A stretch of DNA of 64,000 bases from the NCBI GenBank assembly GCA_023630585.1, contig CM042548.1:13501027-13565026 (forward strand). Reading direction: 5' to 3'. The position numbers and the translations under genes are program-made. Shown here in pieces: positions 1 through 9,893 of the stretch. This DNA is from Cranoglanis bouderius (taxonomy: Eukaryota > Chordata > Actinopteri > Siluriformes > Cranoglanididae). Under the pieces are notes generated by a model. The model had not been told where the DNA came from. It saw only the letters and a program-made list of their open reading frames with translations, and did not search any database. Numbering within the stretch: the stretch's first letter is position 1; each line of letters opens with the position of its first letter.

Positions 1-642
1 AAAAAAATCTACATAAATTAACTAAATGATTTTGTATGAGACAGATGTCAGTTATGTCCAAAGCAAAATTATTTATACCACTATTATAAAGTTCATTACT
101 GAAATCTGCCATCAGGGGGACAAAGTGAGTCAGAATTATTTTAGCTCTGCAGAATAGAAATGTCACTTTAACGAACTGTTTCAAATGGCATAATATAATT
201 ATCTGTCTCAGGCTTGTATCAGGCTTTTATTAAAAATAATAAAGGCAGGAAATTTGATCACTTATTGATGCAAATGTGCAGCACATAATCTCATTATCAT
301 GGAATATAATTGTAATATTGTAATAATGAAGAAAGAAATACTCAGACACTGGAAAGCCCAGTCGTAAACTCGCTCTGATAAAGAGTTTAGGAGATAAAAA
401 TGACTTTTATAAAGAGTAGAAGGTTCTGCGCTATGACCGGAAGGTTCACAGCTCATCACTAATCAAGAAATCAAAATATAATCCAACTGTACATGGAGCT
501 CTAATTTAACAATTCTCCAACTTCTGGTTAAATCATTCTCCCTGTTTTAGGTTCCTAAAGCAAAATATTCTAGTTTGCTAATTCTGAGTTTGTTTGTTTT
601 TTTTCCCCAGTTGTTGTTTACCTGATTATCTCATTTCATTTC
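1..642. other. AT-rich DNA without a gene
   Basis: I see no coding region, RNA gene or mobile element here. The only sizeable open frame (262-459, minus) is short, low in complexity and has no recognisable motif. The stretch leads directly into the minisatellite that starts near 643. Confidence 0.6.
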
Positions 643-1262
643 TAGTTCTCTCAGTTCTCTTTAGCTAGTTCTCCCAGTTCTCTTTAGCTAGTTCTCCCAG
701 TTCCCTTTAGCTAGTTCTCCCAGTTCCCTTTAGCTAGTTCTCCCAGTTCCCTTTAGCTAGTTCTCCCAGTTCTCTTTAGCTAATTCTCCCAGTTCCCTTT
801 AGCTAGTTCTCCCAGTTCCCTTTAGCTAGTTCTCCCAGTTCTCTTTAGCTAGTTCTCCCAGTTCCCTTTAGCTACTTCTCCCAGTTCTCTTTAGCTAGTT
901 CTCCCAGTTCTCTTTAGCTAGTTTTCCCTTGTTCTCCCAGTTCTCTTTAGCTAGTTCTCCCAGTTCTCTTTACTTAGTTCTCCCAGTTCTCTTTACTTAG
1001 TTTTCCCTTGTTCTCCCAGTTCTCTTTAGCTAGTTCTCCCAGTTCTCTTTACTTAGTTCTCCCAGTTCTCTTTACTTAGTTTTCCCTTGTTCTCCCAGTT
1101 CTCTTTAGCTAGTTCTCCCAGTTCTCTTTACTTAGTTCTCCCAGTTCTCTTTACTTAGTTTTCCCTTGTTCTCCCAGTTCTCTTTAGCTAGTTCTCCCAG
1201 TTTTCTTTACTTAGTTCTCCCAGTTCTCTTTACTTAGTTTTCCCTTGTTCTCCAAGTTCTAC
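643..1262. repeat. 23-bp minisatellite with a 79-bp higher-order unit
   Basis: The unit is about 23 bp, of the form AGTTCTCCCAGTTCTCTTT plus AGCT or ACTT. The left half (about 643-919) is a simple run of 23-bp units differing at a few bases. From 920 the array changes to a 79-bp composite: one 33-bp variant carrying AGTTTTCCCTTG, then two 23-bp units. The variant recurs at 920, 999, 1078, 1157 and 1236, exactly 79 bp apart. This is a non-coding tandem repeat, grown first by single-unit and then by three-unit duplication. Confidence 0.95.
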
Positions 1263-2377
1263 TTCCGTAGTTCTATTGTCTTTATTTATTTTTTTTTTTC
1301 AGATCTAGCCTCCTGGCTCTCCCAGTTCTCAGTTTTATTTTCTTCATTTCTCCTAGTTTCCTAGTCTCTTGGTTTTCTCTGTTCTACTTTCCATATTGTT
1401 ATTTTGATTTATGTGCCACAAGACAAGAAGAGCTGATGCTGATAGACATTGATAGACGTTTAGATTGCATCCAGATTGAAAACATCACGCAACAACAGGA
1501 AAACAACTGAAATGCCTTCGAACACTTCGACTTCAGCACAGTTCAGTCTTCTGACTACCAGTTTTATCACGTTTCCAAATTTCATGAATTAGACACCCGA
1601 TGTGTGTTTCAGAGGGTTTTTTCTTCAGTTTATACTATAGATAAAGTGTGATGTCACTTTGCTGTACACTAGGAAGATCGTTTGTGAAACATGGTTACTC
1701 TGATCTGCAGATATGCGAATGTTGACACTGACAGTGACGGCATGAAGCACTTCTGAGACCTGAGTCTTTAAAGTCAACTAATAAAGCTGTATAAATAAGT
1801 GACAGAAAAAACAGGCTTTTGAATGATGAGAAGCAGCAGCGCAGTGAACAGAGTGCTGAATTATGTGACAGTGAGGACAGCAGAGACGCCACCGGGACAC
1901 AGTTTACATCATAAAATCCGTCAGAACAATAACGTTGCATGGTGATGTGACATTATTATGACAGTAAAGTGATTATGAGAACAGAGCGTGAGATAACAGA
2001 GACGTGTAGGTGCACCATAATAACACCGTCAATCCTCAGAGACATTGACAGCATCTGCATTTTTAATTTGTCACACTGTTAAAGTGAAATACTGAGTGCT
2101 GGGGTGGAGTGATGAAGTTACTGTTACCAGCCTGTTGATTTATTAATGCTCTTGTAAGCAATGTAATCATAAATAAATATGATATTAAGATAAATGTGAT
2201 ATTATGGGTAATGTAATTAATAGTATTACAATTAACACTGTTGCAAAAATTGTCCATTCATTTATTTTACTTCTATTTATTCTGGTTATTGTAAATAATA
2301 TAATCATAATGTAGTATAAATATATTATCTAAATTATATCATATAAAAATAAATATAATACCTGGAATATCAAGATT
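1263..2377. other. Non-coding DNA, nothing recognised
   Basis: A T-rich tract at about 1280-1300 follows the minisatellite. Open frames here are under 85 codons and show no family motif. No RNA gene was seen. Confidence 0.5.
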
Positions 2378-2690
2378 TTGGAATATCAAAGTTACAGCTT
2401 TACGTCTAACTGTGACAAAGCACTGACACTGGAGACTCCTTCCATCAATGTTAAATAAACCTCTCCTTACAGAAACTTCACCATCAACAATTTTACATTT
2501 AAAAATAAATATTAAGTTGCTTATGTGTAGCGTCCGCCGTACACTTCCCTGTGAATGAGCTGTTACTATAGAAACGATAACATAGTAGTAGGAGTGCGTT
2601 AATATAAACCTGTGATTTGCAGCTGCACTACTTTGGAGAAAATTATTAATAAACCCCTTTTGACCAATCAGAATCCAGAATGAATTGTTG
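2378..2690 (-). repeat. Dispersed repeat R1, copy 1
   Basis: The reverse complement of this stretch matches 38369-38645 and the two halves at 48196-48270 and 49665-49745. Shared blocks include CTGCAAATCACAGGTTTAT, TTTCTATAGTAACAG and GGAAGGAGTCTCCAGTGTCAG, in the same order. A 136-codon minus-strand frame covers it, but the other copies are not open in that way, so I treat it as a non-coding dispersed repeat. Its class is unknown to me; a non-autonomous DNA transposon is possible. Confidence 0.75.
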
Positions 2691-2797
2691 TCCTGAACGT
2701 CCCTCTCACCTCTCATGACTCTACATGGTATTTTCAGCTCTGTAATCAAATGTTCAGCCGCTGTAATTTCTCAGAGCTCCGTGTGGAGATGATTACA

Positions 2798-2800
<3 letters not shown>

Positions 2801-2870
<70 letters not shown>
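2801..2870. repeat. (TG)35 microsatellite
   Basis: An uninterrupted TG run of about 70 bp. Open frames through it (poly Cys-Val) are artefacts of the repeat. Confidence 0.97.
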
Positions 2871-2873
<3 letters not shown>

Positions 2874-3374
2874 AAAAAAATCACACATGCAAACCAGAAG
2901 CTGGTCTTGTCTCTCGGCTTTTACAGAATTCATCATAAACAGCGTAAGAGGTAATCTCTGACACGTCTGATAGCTTGTTTATTCTTGGGGCGTTATCGTG
3001 CTGAAAAATGACTTTCACCGTGACATTGTGTAACAGATGACATGAAGATATTCATATTGCGTTGGCATGGAGATGTCACACAGAGAGATCGTGCCTGGGA
3101 TGGAGAACGAGGAAGCGGATATAAAGCGCACACCGTTATTGACTTGTATTATAAACTGCCTTATTCAATAAGTCTGCACAATCTTCATCTAAACAGCTCA
3201 ATGATTTTGTTTTCCACCAGCACTGATTAAAGTCCAGGTGATGTCATGTGACATGGTGACATTGTGTCTCTCCATGCCGCTCTCTGATTGGCTGGAAGTC
3301 CTTTGTTCGATGACACTGTATTACTAACTCTTTAGAAGTTAAAATTTTCACAAAAAAGAAGCAGATGCTAGAAT
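2871..3374. other. Unique non-coding DNA left of the nested transposon cluster
   Basis: No gene or repeat recognised. Its right end carries ACAG (3375-3378), the target-site duplication of LTR1; the partner copy is at 23279-23282. Confidence 0.5.
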
Positions 3375-3378
3375 ACAG

Positions 3379-3684
3379 TGTAACGAATCATTGCTCGCAT
3401 TCTTTTCCACCAGAATAATGTAATGAATCAGCTTTAAACATGAAATGAATGAAATGAAACAGAAGCGCATGCTTGGATTCAAAGCACCTTTTTAAAGGAG
3501 ACGAGTTTTAAAAGCGTGCCCACATTATCTACCAGAATATGTAGTAAATCGGATGAATCTGCAACGTTTAAAAATATTCTCCACCAGTTACAATTCATGT
3601 AACGAATTAAAAGGTGTTTAACACGTTTAAATGTATTTTCCAATTTATGTAAGGAATTAGCTCGAATGGCGTGAAATATATCTA
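3379..3684 (-). mobile_element. LTR1 (subfamily B solo LTR), segment 1
   Basis: This is the first piece of an old minus-strand solo LTR. It starts TGTAACGAATC directly after the duplicated ACAG and is cut at 3684 by the Tc1 insertion. The same sequence lies at the start of LTR2 (21405 onward). In plus orientation it is the 3' end of the LTR. About 280 bp of it have no counterpart inside the LTR of the complete element but resemble the leader just after that element's 5' LTR (about 7967-8050). Confidence 0.85.
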
Positions 3685-3885
3685 CAGGTGCATCTCAATA
3701 AATTAGAATGTCGTGGAAAAGTTCATTTATTTCAGTAATTCAACTCAAATTGTGAAACTCGTGTATTAAATAAATTCAATGCACACAGACTGAAGTAGTT
3801 TAAGTCTTTGGTTCTTTTAATTGTGATGATTTTGGCTCACATTTAACAAAAACCCACCAATTCACTATCTCAACAAATTAGAATA
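3685..3885. repeat. Left terminal inverted repeat of Tc1-A
   Basis: About 201 bp, inverted at 4920-5120 with few mismatches by eye. Outer end CAGGTGCATC; inner end at AACAAATTAGAATA. Confidence 0.92.
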
Positions 3886-3964
3886 CTTCATAAGACCAAT
3901 AAAAAAAACATTTTTAGTGAATTGTTGGCCTTCTGGAAAGTATGTTCATTTACTGTACATGTAC

Positions 3965-4857
3965 TCAATACTTGGTAGGGGCTCCTTTTGCTTTAATTAC
4001 TGCCTCAATTCGGCGTGGCATGGAGGTGATCAGTTTGTGGCACTGCTGAGGTGATATGGAAGCCCAGGTTTCTTTGACAGTGGCCTTCAGCTCATCTGCA
4101 TTTTTTGGTCTCTTGTTTCTCATTTTCCTCTTGACAATACCCCATAGATTCTCTATGGGGTTCAGGTCTGGTGAGTTTGCTGGCCAGTCAAGCACACCAA
4201 CACCATGGTCATTTAAGCTGGTCAGCTGAAGGAAGCATGAAGTGCTCCAAAATTTCTTGGTGAACGGATGCAGTGACTTTGGTTTTCAAAAAACACAATG
4301 CAACCAACACCAGCAGATGACATTGCACCCCAAATCATCACAGACTGTGGAAACTTAACACTGGACTTCAAGCAACTTGGGCTATGAGCTTCTCCACCCT
4401 TCCTCCAGACTCTAGGACCTTGGGTTCCAAATGAAATACAAAACTTGCTCTCATCTGAAAAGAGGACTTTGGACCACTGGGCAACAGTCCAGTTCTTCTT
4501 CTCCTTAGCCCAGGTAAGACGCCTCTGACATTGTGTGTGGTTCAGGAGTGGCTTAACAAGAGGAATACGACAACTGTAGCCAAATTCCTTGACACATCTG
4601 TGTGTGGTGGCTCTTGATGCCTTGACCCCAGCCTCAGTCCATTCCTTGTGAAGTTCACTCAAATTCTTGAATCGATTTTGCTTGACAATCCTCATAAGGC
4701 TGCGGTTCTCTCGGTTGGTTGTGCATCTTTTTCTTCCACACTTTTTCCTTCCACTCAACTTTCTGTTAACATGCTTGGATACAGCACTCTGTGAACAGCC
4801 AGCTTCTTTGGCAATGAATGTTTGTGGCTTACCTAGTGAACCAAACTGAGAGACCAT
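3965..4857 (-). pseudogene. Tc1 transposase, internally deleted
   Basis: Cut-and-paste transposase of the Tc1/mariner superfamily. The N-terminal part (4857-4222, 211 codons) has helix-turn-helix DNA-binding sequence (AKEAGCSQSAVSKHV) and the first catalytic aspartate in VLFSDESKF. The C-terminal part (4195-3965) is in another frame and holds the third catalytic residue in SPDLNPIENLWG. Between them, near 4195-4250, a stretch that normally carries the second catalytic aspartate is missing and the frame shifts. The full family length is about 340 residues. This copy cannot make an active enzyme, although its ends are intact and could be moved in trans. Confidence 0.92.
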
Positions 4858-4919
4858 TTTGAAGGCTCAGGAAACCTTTGCAGGTGTTTTGAGTTGATTA
4901 GCTGATTGGCATGTCACCA

Positions 4920-5120
4920 TATTCTAATTTGTTGAGATAGTGAATTGGTGGGTTTTTGTTAAATGTAAACCAAAATCATCACAATTAAAAGAACCAAAGA
5001 CTTAAACTACTTCAGTCTGTGTGCATTGAATTTATTTAATACACGAGTTTCACAATTTGAGTTGAATTACTGAAATAAAAGAACTTTTTCACAACATTCT
5101 AATTTATTGAGATGCACCTG
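4920..5120. repeat. Right terminal inverted repeat of Tc1-A
   Basis: Inverse of 3685-3885, ending GATGCACCTG next to the duplicated TA at 5121-5122. Confidence 0.92.
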
Positions 5121-6153
5121 TATATATCTAATCAACGCGTGTTGTGACCAATTATAAATATACATCAGCCATGAAAGGGAATTTATGTATGTGCACATAT
5201 ACATATAGATAATTAACTACAACGGATTATAATTAATTATGATTACGTATGTGGTCTAGGTCAGCTTTTAGGATTAGCTGTAGTCTAGTTTAGAATTATG
5301 AACTCTAAAGAGGGAGTTTATCCTTCTGGCCACAAAGGATTCTCTGTTTCAAGAGCGGGTAGCGAGGTCTTGAAGTGTAGAAGTTACTCATCACGTGACC
5401 AAAACAGAGACAATCAAGCATGGTGATAATAGATTTTAATTACTAGGTGTAACTATGGATACACACAACTAACTCTAAGCAAACCATACATATGTACATC
5501 TATATACATGCAGAGAGAGAGATTAGAGAGAAAGTAATGAAATAAAAAGGGTAGCAGACAAAAACAACAATTAATTAGCCTTTTTAAAAACCAGCAACGA
5601 ACTTAAATCTCCTGTAAACAGGGGTACAATCTTAATGCAGATATAGATCCATTAACTATACTTGCACGTGTTGTCGGTTTGAAAGTTCGCGCGGTCCAGT
5701 AGGAGTTCGTTGGTTCGTTGTTTGTAAAGGCGTGGGCCGTGAGGTGGTTGCATCCTTTGTCCGAGAGAGAGAGAGATTCCCTCTCCCTGGGGCATGTGGC
5801 CCCGAGGGAAGGAAACCTGAAGTGAACCTGAAGAGGGTCTGAAGAAGAGTGTGCAGAAGTGAAGAAGTTGCTAGAAGTAAAAGTGTAAGTGTAAAAATTG
5901 TGATTTCAAAGCGTGGTGTTGTTTTAAAGACAACACCAATGCACATGCCTCTCTGGGCTATTGGCCAATCAGGAAGTTGGATTTGTTGGCGGGATGAACT
6001 CTCTTTGTCTGGTCTCAGACCTGAATTTGCATGTCCTGGGAGGAGCTGGTTTAAACTGTATTGCATATGAAATTAAGGAAAAGCATGAAATAATGTATCC
6101 CATTGCAATATGATATGCATAATCAATCAGGGTATCTCGAGATGATTAACTAC
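5121..6153 (-). mobile_element. LTR1 (subfamily B solo LTR), segment 2
   Basis: Continuation of LTR1 right of Tc1-A, cut at 6153 by the retrovirus-like element. It aligns with LTR2 (about 21743-22314), but has about 400 bp (about 5165-5575) that LTR2 lacks. In that part it resembles the subfamily A LTR read in minus orientation, for example CTTCTGGCCA and the AAACAGAGAC-A-ATC block. It carries a CCAAT-type stretch (ATTGGCCAATCAGG, near 5960). Open frames over it (5656-6066) are LTR sequence, not a gene. Confidence 0.85.
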
Positions 6154-6322
6154 TGTAATGTTTGACGGTATCCAAACTGATTTCTGAATTAACCTGGACT
6201 TAACATAAAAAGTTTCACCACTCAGGTGGCCGAGAGTAACCCCGAGAGGCCTTCTGGTGCCAGATGCCCTCGGAATGCAAAAGGGGGGGAGCCTTTTGCA
6301 CGACCCCCCCCCCCCCTTTTCA

Positions 6323-6361
<39 letters not shown>

Positions 6362-6993
6362 CTTACACCCACAATAGAGAAACCTTTCATGAACCTAACG
6401 GGTGTGAACGTCTGGAAAACTTCACGATTAGGTTCATCAGCAGGGGTCAACTAAAACTCCGACCGAGGGCCTGTAAATCTCTGATCTAATCTCTGTTTAT
6501 GACCACATGGATTAGCATCGGAGCTGAAAAGGCTGGAAGGAAAACGTCCTCCCTAAAGGTCACCCTGAGGTGACCAAAGACCGGTGGGACATTAGAAGAA
6601 CACCAGCCCCCTCTTCTGGACATAGACACACTCACGCACACACAGTGAAAATGTCTCTTGAATGTAACATGTAATCATATGTCTAGGATAGTTATAATGT
6701 ATTCATATATGCATGTGTTATGTGTTTAGATAACCTCACTATAGTGATTTTAGATAGTTTGAGTGAGAATCTAATTTTAAGTTGTCTGTAACCATGTCTA
6801 ATGATCCTTCACTGTCCAAGGTAGCATAACCTCCTTGAGTTTAGTATCAAAATCATTGTTTCGTAATATGCCAATTAATGATGCATACTACAGGACGATG
6901 GGATGTATCATTCTATACTTTTCCACATTTCATTCTAATCCAAACTTAATACAAACCCCGCCTTGACATGCGAACCCGCTCTGGAACAGACAA

Positions 6994-7078
6994 AGAAAGT
7001 TCTCCCCCAGAACTTTCTCCTCTCTCTGGATTCGCCAGCAGCTCAGAGAGGCGTGTACATTGGCACTATCCATAAAAG
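6994..7078 (+). promoter_or_regulatory. Predicted LTR core promoter with heat-shock-element-like palindrome
   Basis: A 10-bp inverted repeat with a 5-nt loop lies at 6994-7018 (AGAAAGTTCT, CCCCC, AGAACTTTCT). Each arm fits nGAAnnTTCn, the known half-site pair of heat-shock factor. A TATA-like CATAAAAG follows at 7071-7078. The same arrangement is kept in the 3' LTR (about 19826-19920) and in the solo LTR (about 32445-32510, inverted). The promoter role and any factor binding are inferred. Confidence 0.5.
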
Positions 7079-7711
7079 ACAGCGACACGCGTTCCTCTTC
7101 TCTCTTTTTCTCTTCATCTTTTGACTTCATCTTTAACTTCACCTTTTGGCTTCACTTTTCTCTCTCTCTCTCTCTCTCGCGGACTTGCTCTCTTCCGCCC
7201 TCTTTTTCGGGTACTCCTCCAGACTCTCCTTTGTCTCGGTTAACCACGTGGCAATTACCGCTTTCTTTCTTCTTTCTACTTTGGCGAGACCCAACTCCGT
7301 TTACCCCGACTCTACCGACACGGAAGATTCAGCAAACTTCTCGCTAAATCTATGAACCAAGGACCCTCGTGAATGGCATAAAACTAATGCAAGTATAAAT
7401 CCTAATTGATCTATAGAGGTGTCCTTTTTAAGCCAGTGCCCCTGTTGAAGGTGAATTCAATTCCTTGCTGATTCTCGAGGTTAAACTGTTGTGTGTTCTG
7501 CCATTCTGTTATTTTCATCATTTTTCCTTTTGTTTCTTTTACTTGTCCTGTATATATGTATTATTTGTTTATACCTAGTTGTGTATATCAGTAGTTTTCA
7601 CATAGTTATTAAAATCCATGGTTATCACACTGGATCGTCTTTGTTTTTACTCATGGCAAGGTTCACTTTTAATGTTGCTCTTCACTACGTGCTGTATTTC
7701 TTTTAACTTAT

Positions 7712-7717
7712 AATAAA
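7712..7717 (+). promoter_or_regulatory. Polyadenylation signal of the LTR
   Basis: AATAAA in the last quarter of the 5' LTR, conserved at 20539-20544 in the 3' LTR. Position and conservation fit the end of the R region. Confidence 0.6.
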
Positions 7718-7955
7718 CTATACTTTGTGGCCAGAAGAATAATTTATTATTTTAGAGTAATACGAAGATTGCCCTGGTAAGTTTGGTGGACAAACAGATC
7801 AAGCTGCTTCGCATTTAATTCTAAAGCTAGACTACAGTAAGTCAGTAATTAATATAACATTCCCTGTCATGGTCGATTTATATCCATAACTAATCAGAAC
7901 ACGCTTTGATTAGAGATATAGATATATTTCACCCATTTGAGCTAGATTCGCTACA

Positions 7956-9893
7956 TTTAATTGTGGAGGATGCGGGCACATTTTAAAAACCTTGCCTCAT
8001 GAGTGAATGCGCTTTGAATCCAATGCGTATTTTGTTTCATTTCATTCTTAAATCTGTATTTCGTGCGCTCAGTGAGTGAGTCGCTACGCGATCCAAACTC
8101 ACTCCGCTGATAACTGAAAGGCTCTAAGCTGATTTTCAGTTCAGCACGCTAACAGCGCTATATATTTGTCTGACAAATTTAGCCGCGGTTAAGTGCTTAA
8201 AGTTAAAACTGCAGTTCATAACATTAAACTTGTGTCTGAAGACGATGAAATTGCAGTACAGCACATTTTTAATTTTGTAATCACCTGGTAAGAATGAAGA
8301 AACCTTCTTCCAGCGCAGTAAAAGATTGATTTGAGCGATGTTCCTCTTATCTTTCTAAAAGGCCTTATTATATTGCTAGACTCGATTCATTGCGTTGGAC
8401 CAATGTTAATTCGACAGGCAATAAATCTCTTCTGGCAGAGCTAAACCGGCGTAGCTAACCGTAAGACACACTGCATGTAAAAATCAGCCTCAAACGATGA
8501 TTGATATATAAACGGAAGAGCCCCAACACTCTGATCAAGTGTAAATTTAAACAACAGTGAAGAAATCCTGTTGTGATTTTGTGTGCATGGCAGCGAAGAA
8601 ATCCTGCCCACACTTCTTGTGCATAAACTAGCACAAAAAAAGAAACGGGATCCCTGAGATCTAAAAAGTTTTTTTTTTCCCTCGTGATAACACATGAAAT
8701 CGCCATTAAGCTGCCTTTGATTAAACGCGCTCCGATTTCAAATTCAGAGTTAGGGCAGGTTGCAGTACCTCTGACTGAACACCAGAGGGCCGCCCGCTTG
8801 AGGGCTAACCGCGGTAAAACCAACCCCCCTTTTTACTCACTATTGTGTGGGCCACTGCCGCCACCTTGTGGGCCTTCTCTGTTAGGTCTATTCTATTTTC
8901 ATTTCTGCATTCTCATGTGTTGACTGTTCTCTGTCTCAACCCTTTTGTCCTTTTTGGCTATCGTACTCTAGGAGGATTAGTGTTCTCAAATTTTTTTTTT
9001 TGGTTTATTTGTTTTATTATTCTTTTTGTTTTATTGTATGTTTTACATGTTATTTCTCTCACTGCTTTATTTTTCTTTATTAGCGTTATTAATTTTTATT
9101 TTAATTATTAATTTTTTTATATTATTATTTTAAATTTTTGTGTTTATTATTATTTTTTAATTAATTAATTTATTTTTTCCATTTTTTTTCTTTCTCTTCT
9201 CTTCTTTCATTTTATTATTATTTTACTTATATTTTGATTCTCTTTTCGTTTCTCCCAGTTGATAACACTCTTCCACTTAAAGAATTCCTTACTGTGCATG
9301 CTTGCTTAGTGTGAACTAAAACTAAGCCGAAGTAAGATTTAAATTCTAGCTTCTGTGTTAGCCATTGGCACCTGCCTATTCATAGGATTCCACAGATAGA
9401 GAAGGCTTTCTCCTTACACCCCTTCTCTTTGTTATCCTTTAATTAGTTCAATTTTATTTGTTCTGTTTAGCTGTTGTTTGGTTGTGACTTGTTTCTTCAA
9501 GCTCACCTAAAGGCATAAGCCTACGAGAACCAGCAAGGAAAAAGCTAAACCCTAGATTTTATGACCCAGGCAGCCAGTGTCATTAGATGACCCAATAGGC
9601 TACCGCCTGTCAAAATCTTCTAATTCAGATCTGGCGCACACCCAAACCATTTGGCCCTTCCCGGCCACTTATGGCCAACGACAATAAGTGTCTGGCCTAC
9701 GTACCACTAACTGGCTGTACCAGTTAGCCAAATTGATACTCACCACGTACCTAATTAAGTACGATTGCGACTAGCTAATTTTGCGTGGACTTGCATTGGT
9801 GTCTGTGTTGTTCTTCTCTCATCAACAGTTGCCATGTCCTGAGCAAGCAGCCCCACTGCCCATTGGTATGACCTTGAGACCTGGCTGACTACC
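7956..9893 (+). other. Long untranslated leader of the retrovirus-like element
   Basis: About 1.9 kb between the 5' LTR and gag. A candidate primer-binding site, TGGAGGATGCGGGC, begins at 7964, nine bases after the LTR. I cannot match it well to a specific tRNA; only the first six bases agree with a glutamine-tRNA end. The first 100 bp resemble the 3' part of the subfamily B LTRs. Positions 8870-9260 are strongly T-rich. Open frames here (8441-8823 minus, 8684-9111 plus) have no retroviral motif, so I call no gene. Confidence 0.6.

Larger units (their letters stand above)
3685..5120 (-). mobile_element. Tc1-like DNA transposon (Tc1-A), 1436 bp
   Basis: The element is bounded by CAGGTGCATCTCAATAAATT and its inverse and flanked by TA on both sides (3683-3684 and 5121-5122). 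The terminal inverted repeats are about 201 bp each. A broken transposase is on the minus strand. Removing the element and one TA gives the uninterrupted sequence found in the paralogous LTR2 at about 21724-21750, which proves the boundaries. Teleost genomes carry many such long-ITR Tc1 elements. Confidence 0.97.
6154..7955 (+). repeat. 5' LTR of the retrovirus-like element (subfamily A)
   Basis: 1802 bp, starting TGTAATGTTTGACGG and ending GATTCGCTACA. It matches 19005-21396 (without the insert) and the inverse of 31552-33354. Near its start is a G-tract/C-tract pair (about 6283-6318) followed by (CA)n at about 6325-6358. A TATA-like CATAAAAG is at 7071, a pyrimidine-rich transcribed region follows, and AATAAA is at 7712-7717. 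I infer U3 to about 7100, R to about 7735 and U5 after that. Confidence 0.93.

Noticed and set aside
643..1262. CRISPR-like array
   Set aside because: Units are directly adjacent without unique spacers, and the window is eukaryotic; it is a minisatellite.
2339..2749. 136-codon minus-strand frame
   Set aside because: It lies over dispersed repeat R1, whose other copies are not open; no protein motif.
6127..6489. Frames with poly-Cys-Val or poly-His-Thr in the LTR
   Set aside because: They arise from the (CA)n microsatellite inside the 5' LTR.
7964..7981. Primer-binding site for a named tRNA
   Set aside because: Only the first six bases agree with a glutamine-tRNA end; kept as a candidate without naming the tRNA.
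8441..9111. Open frames of 79-122 codons in the leader, candidate accessory genes
   Set aside because: No conserved motif, overlapping on both strands, and partly T-rich low-complexity sequence.
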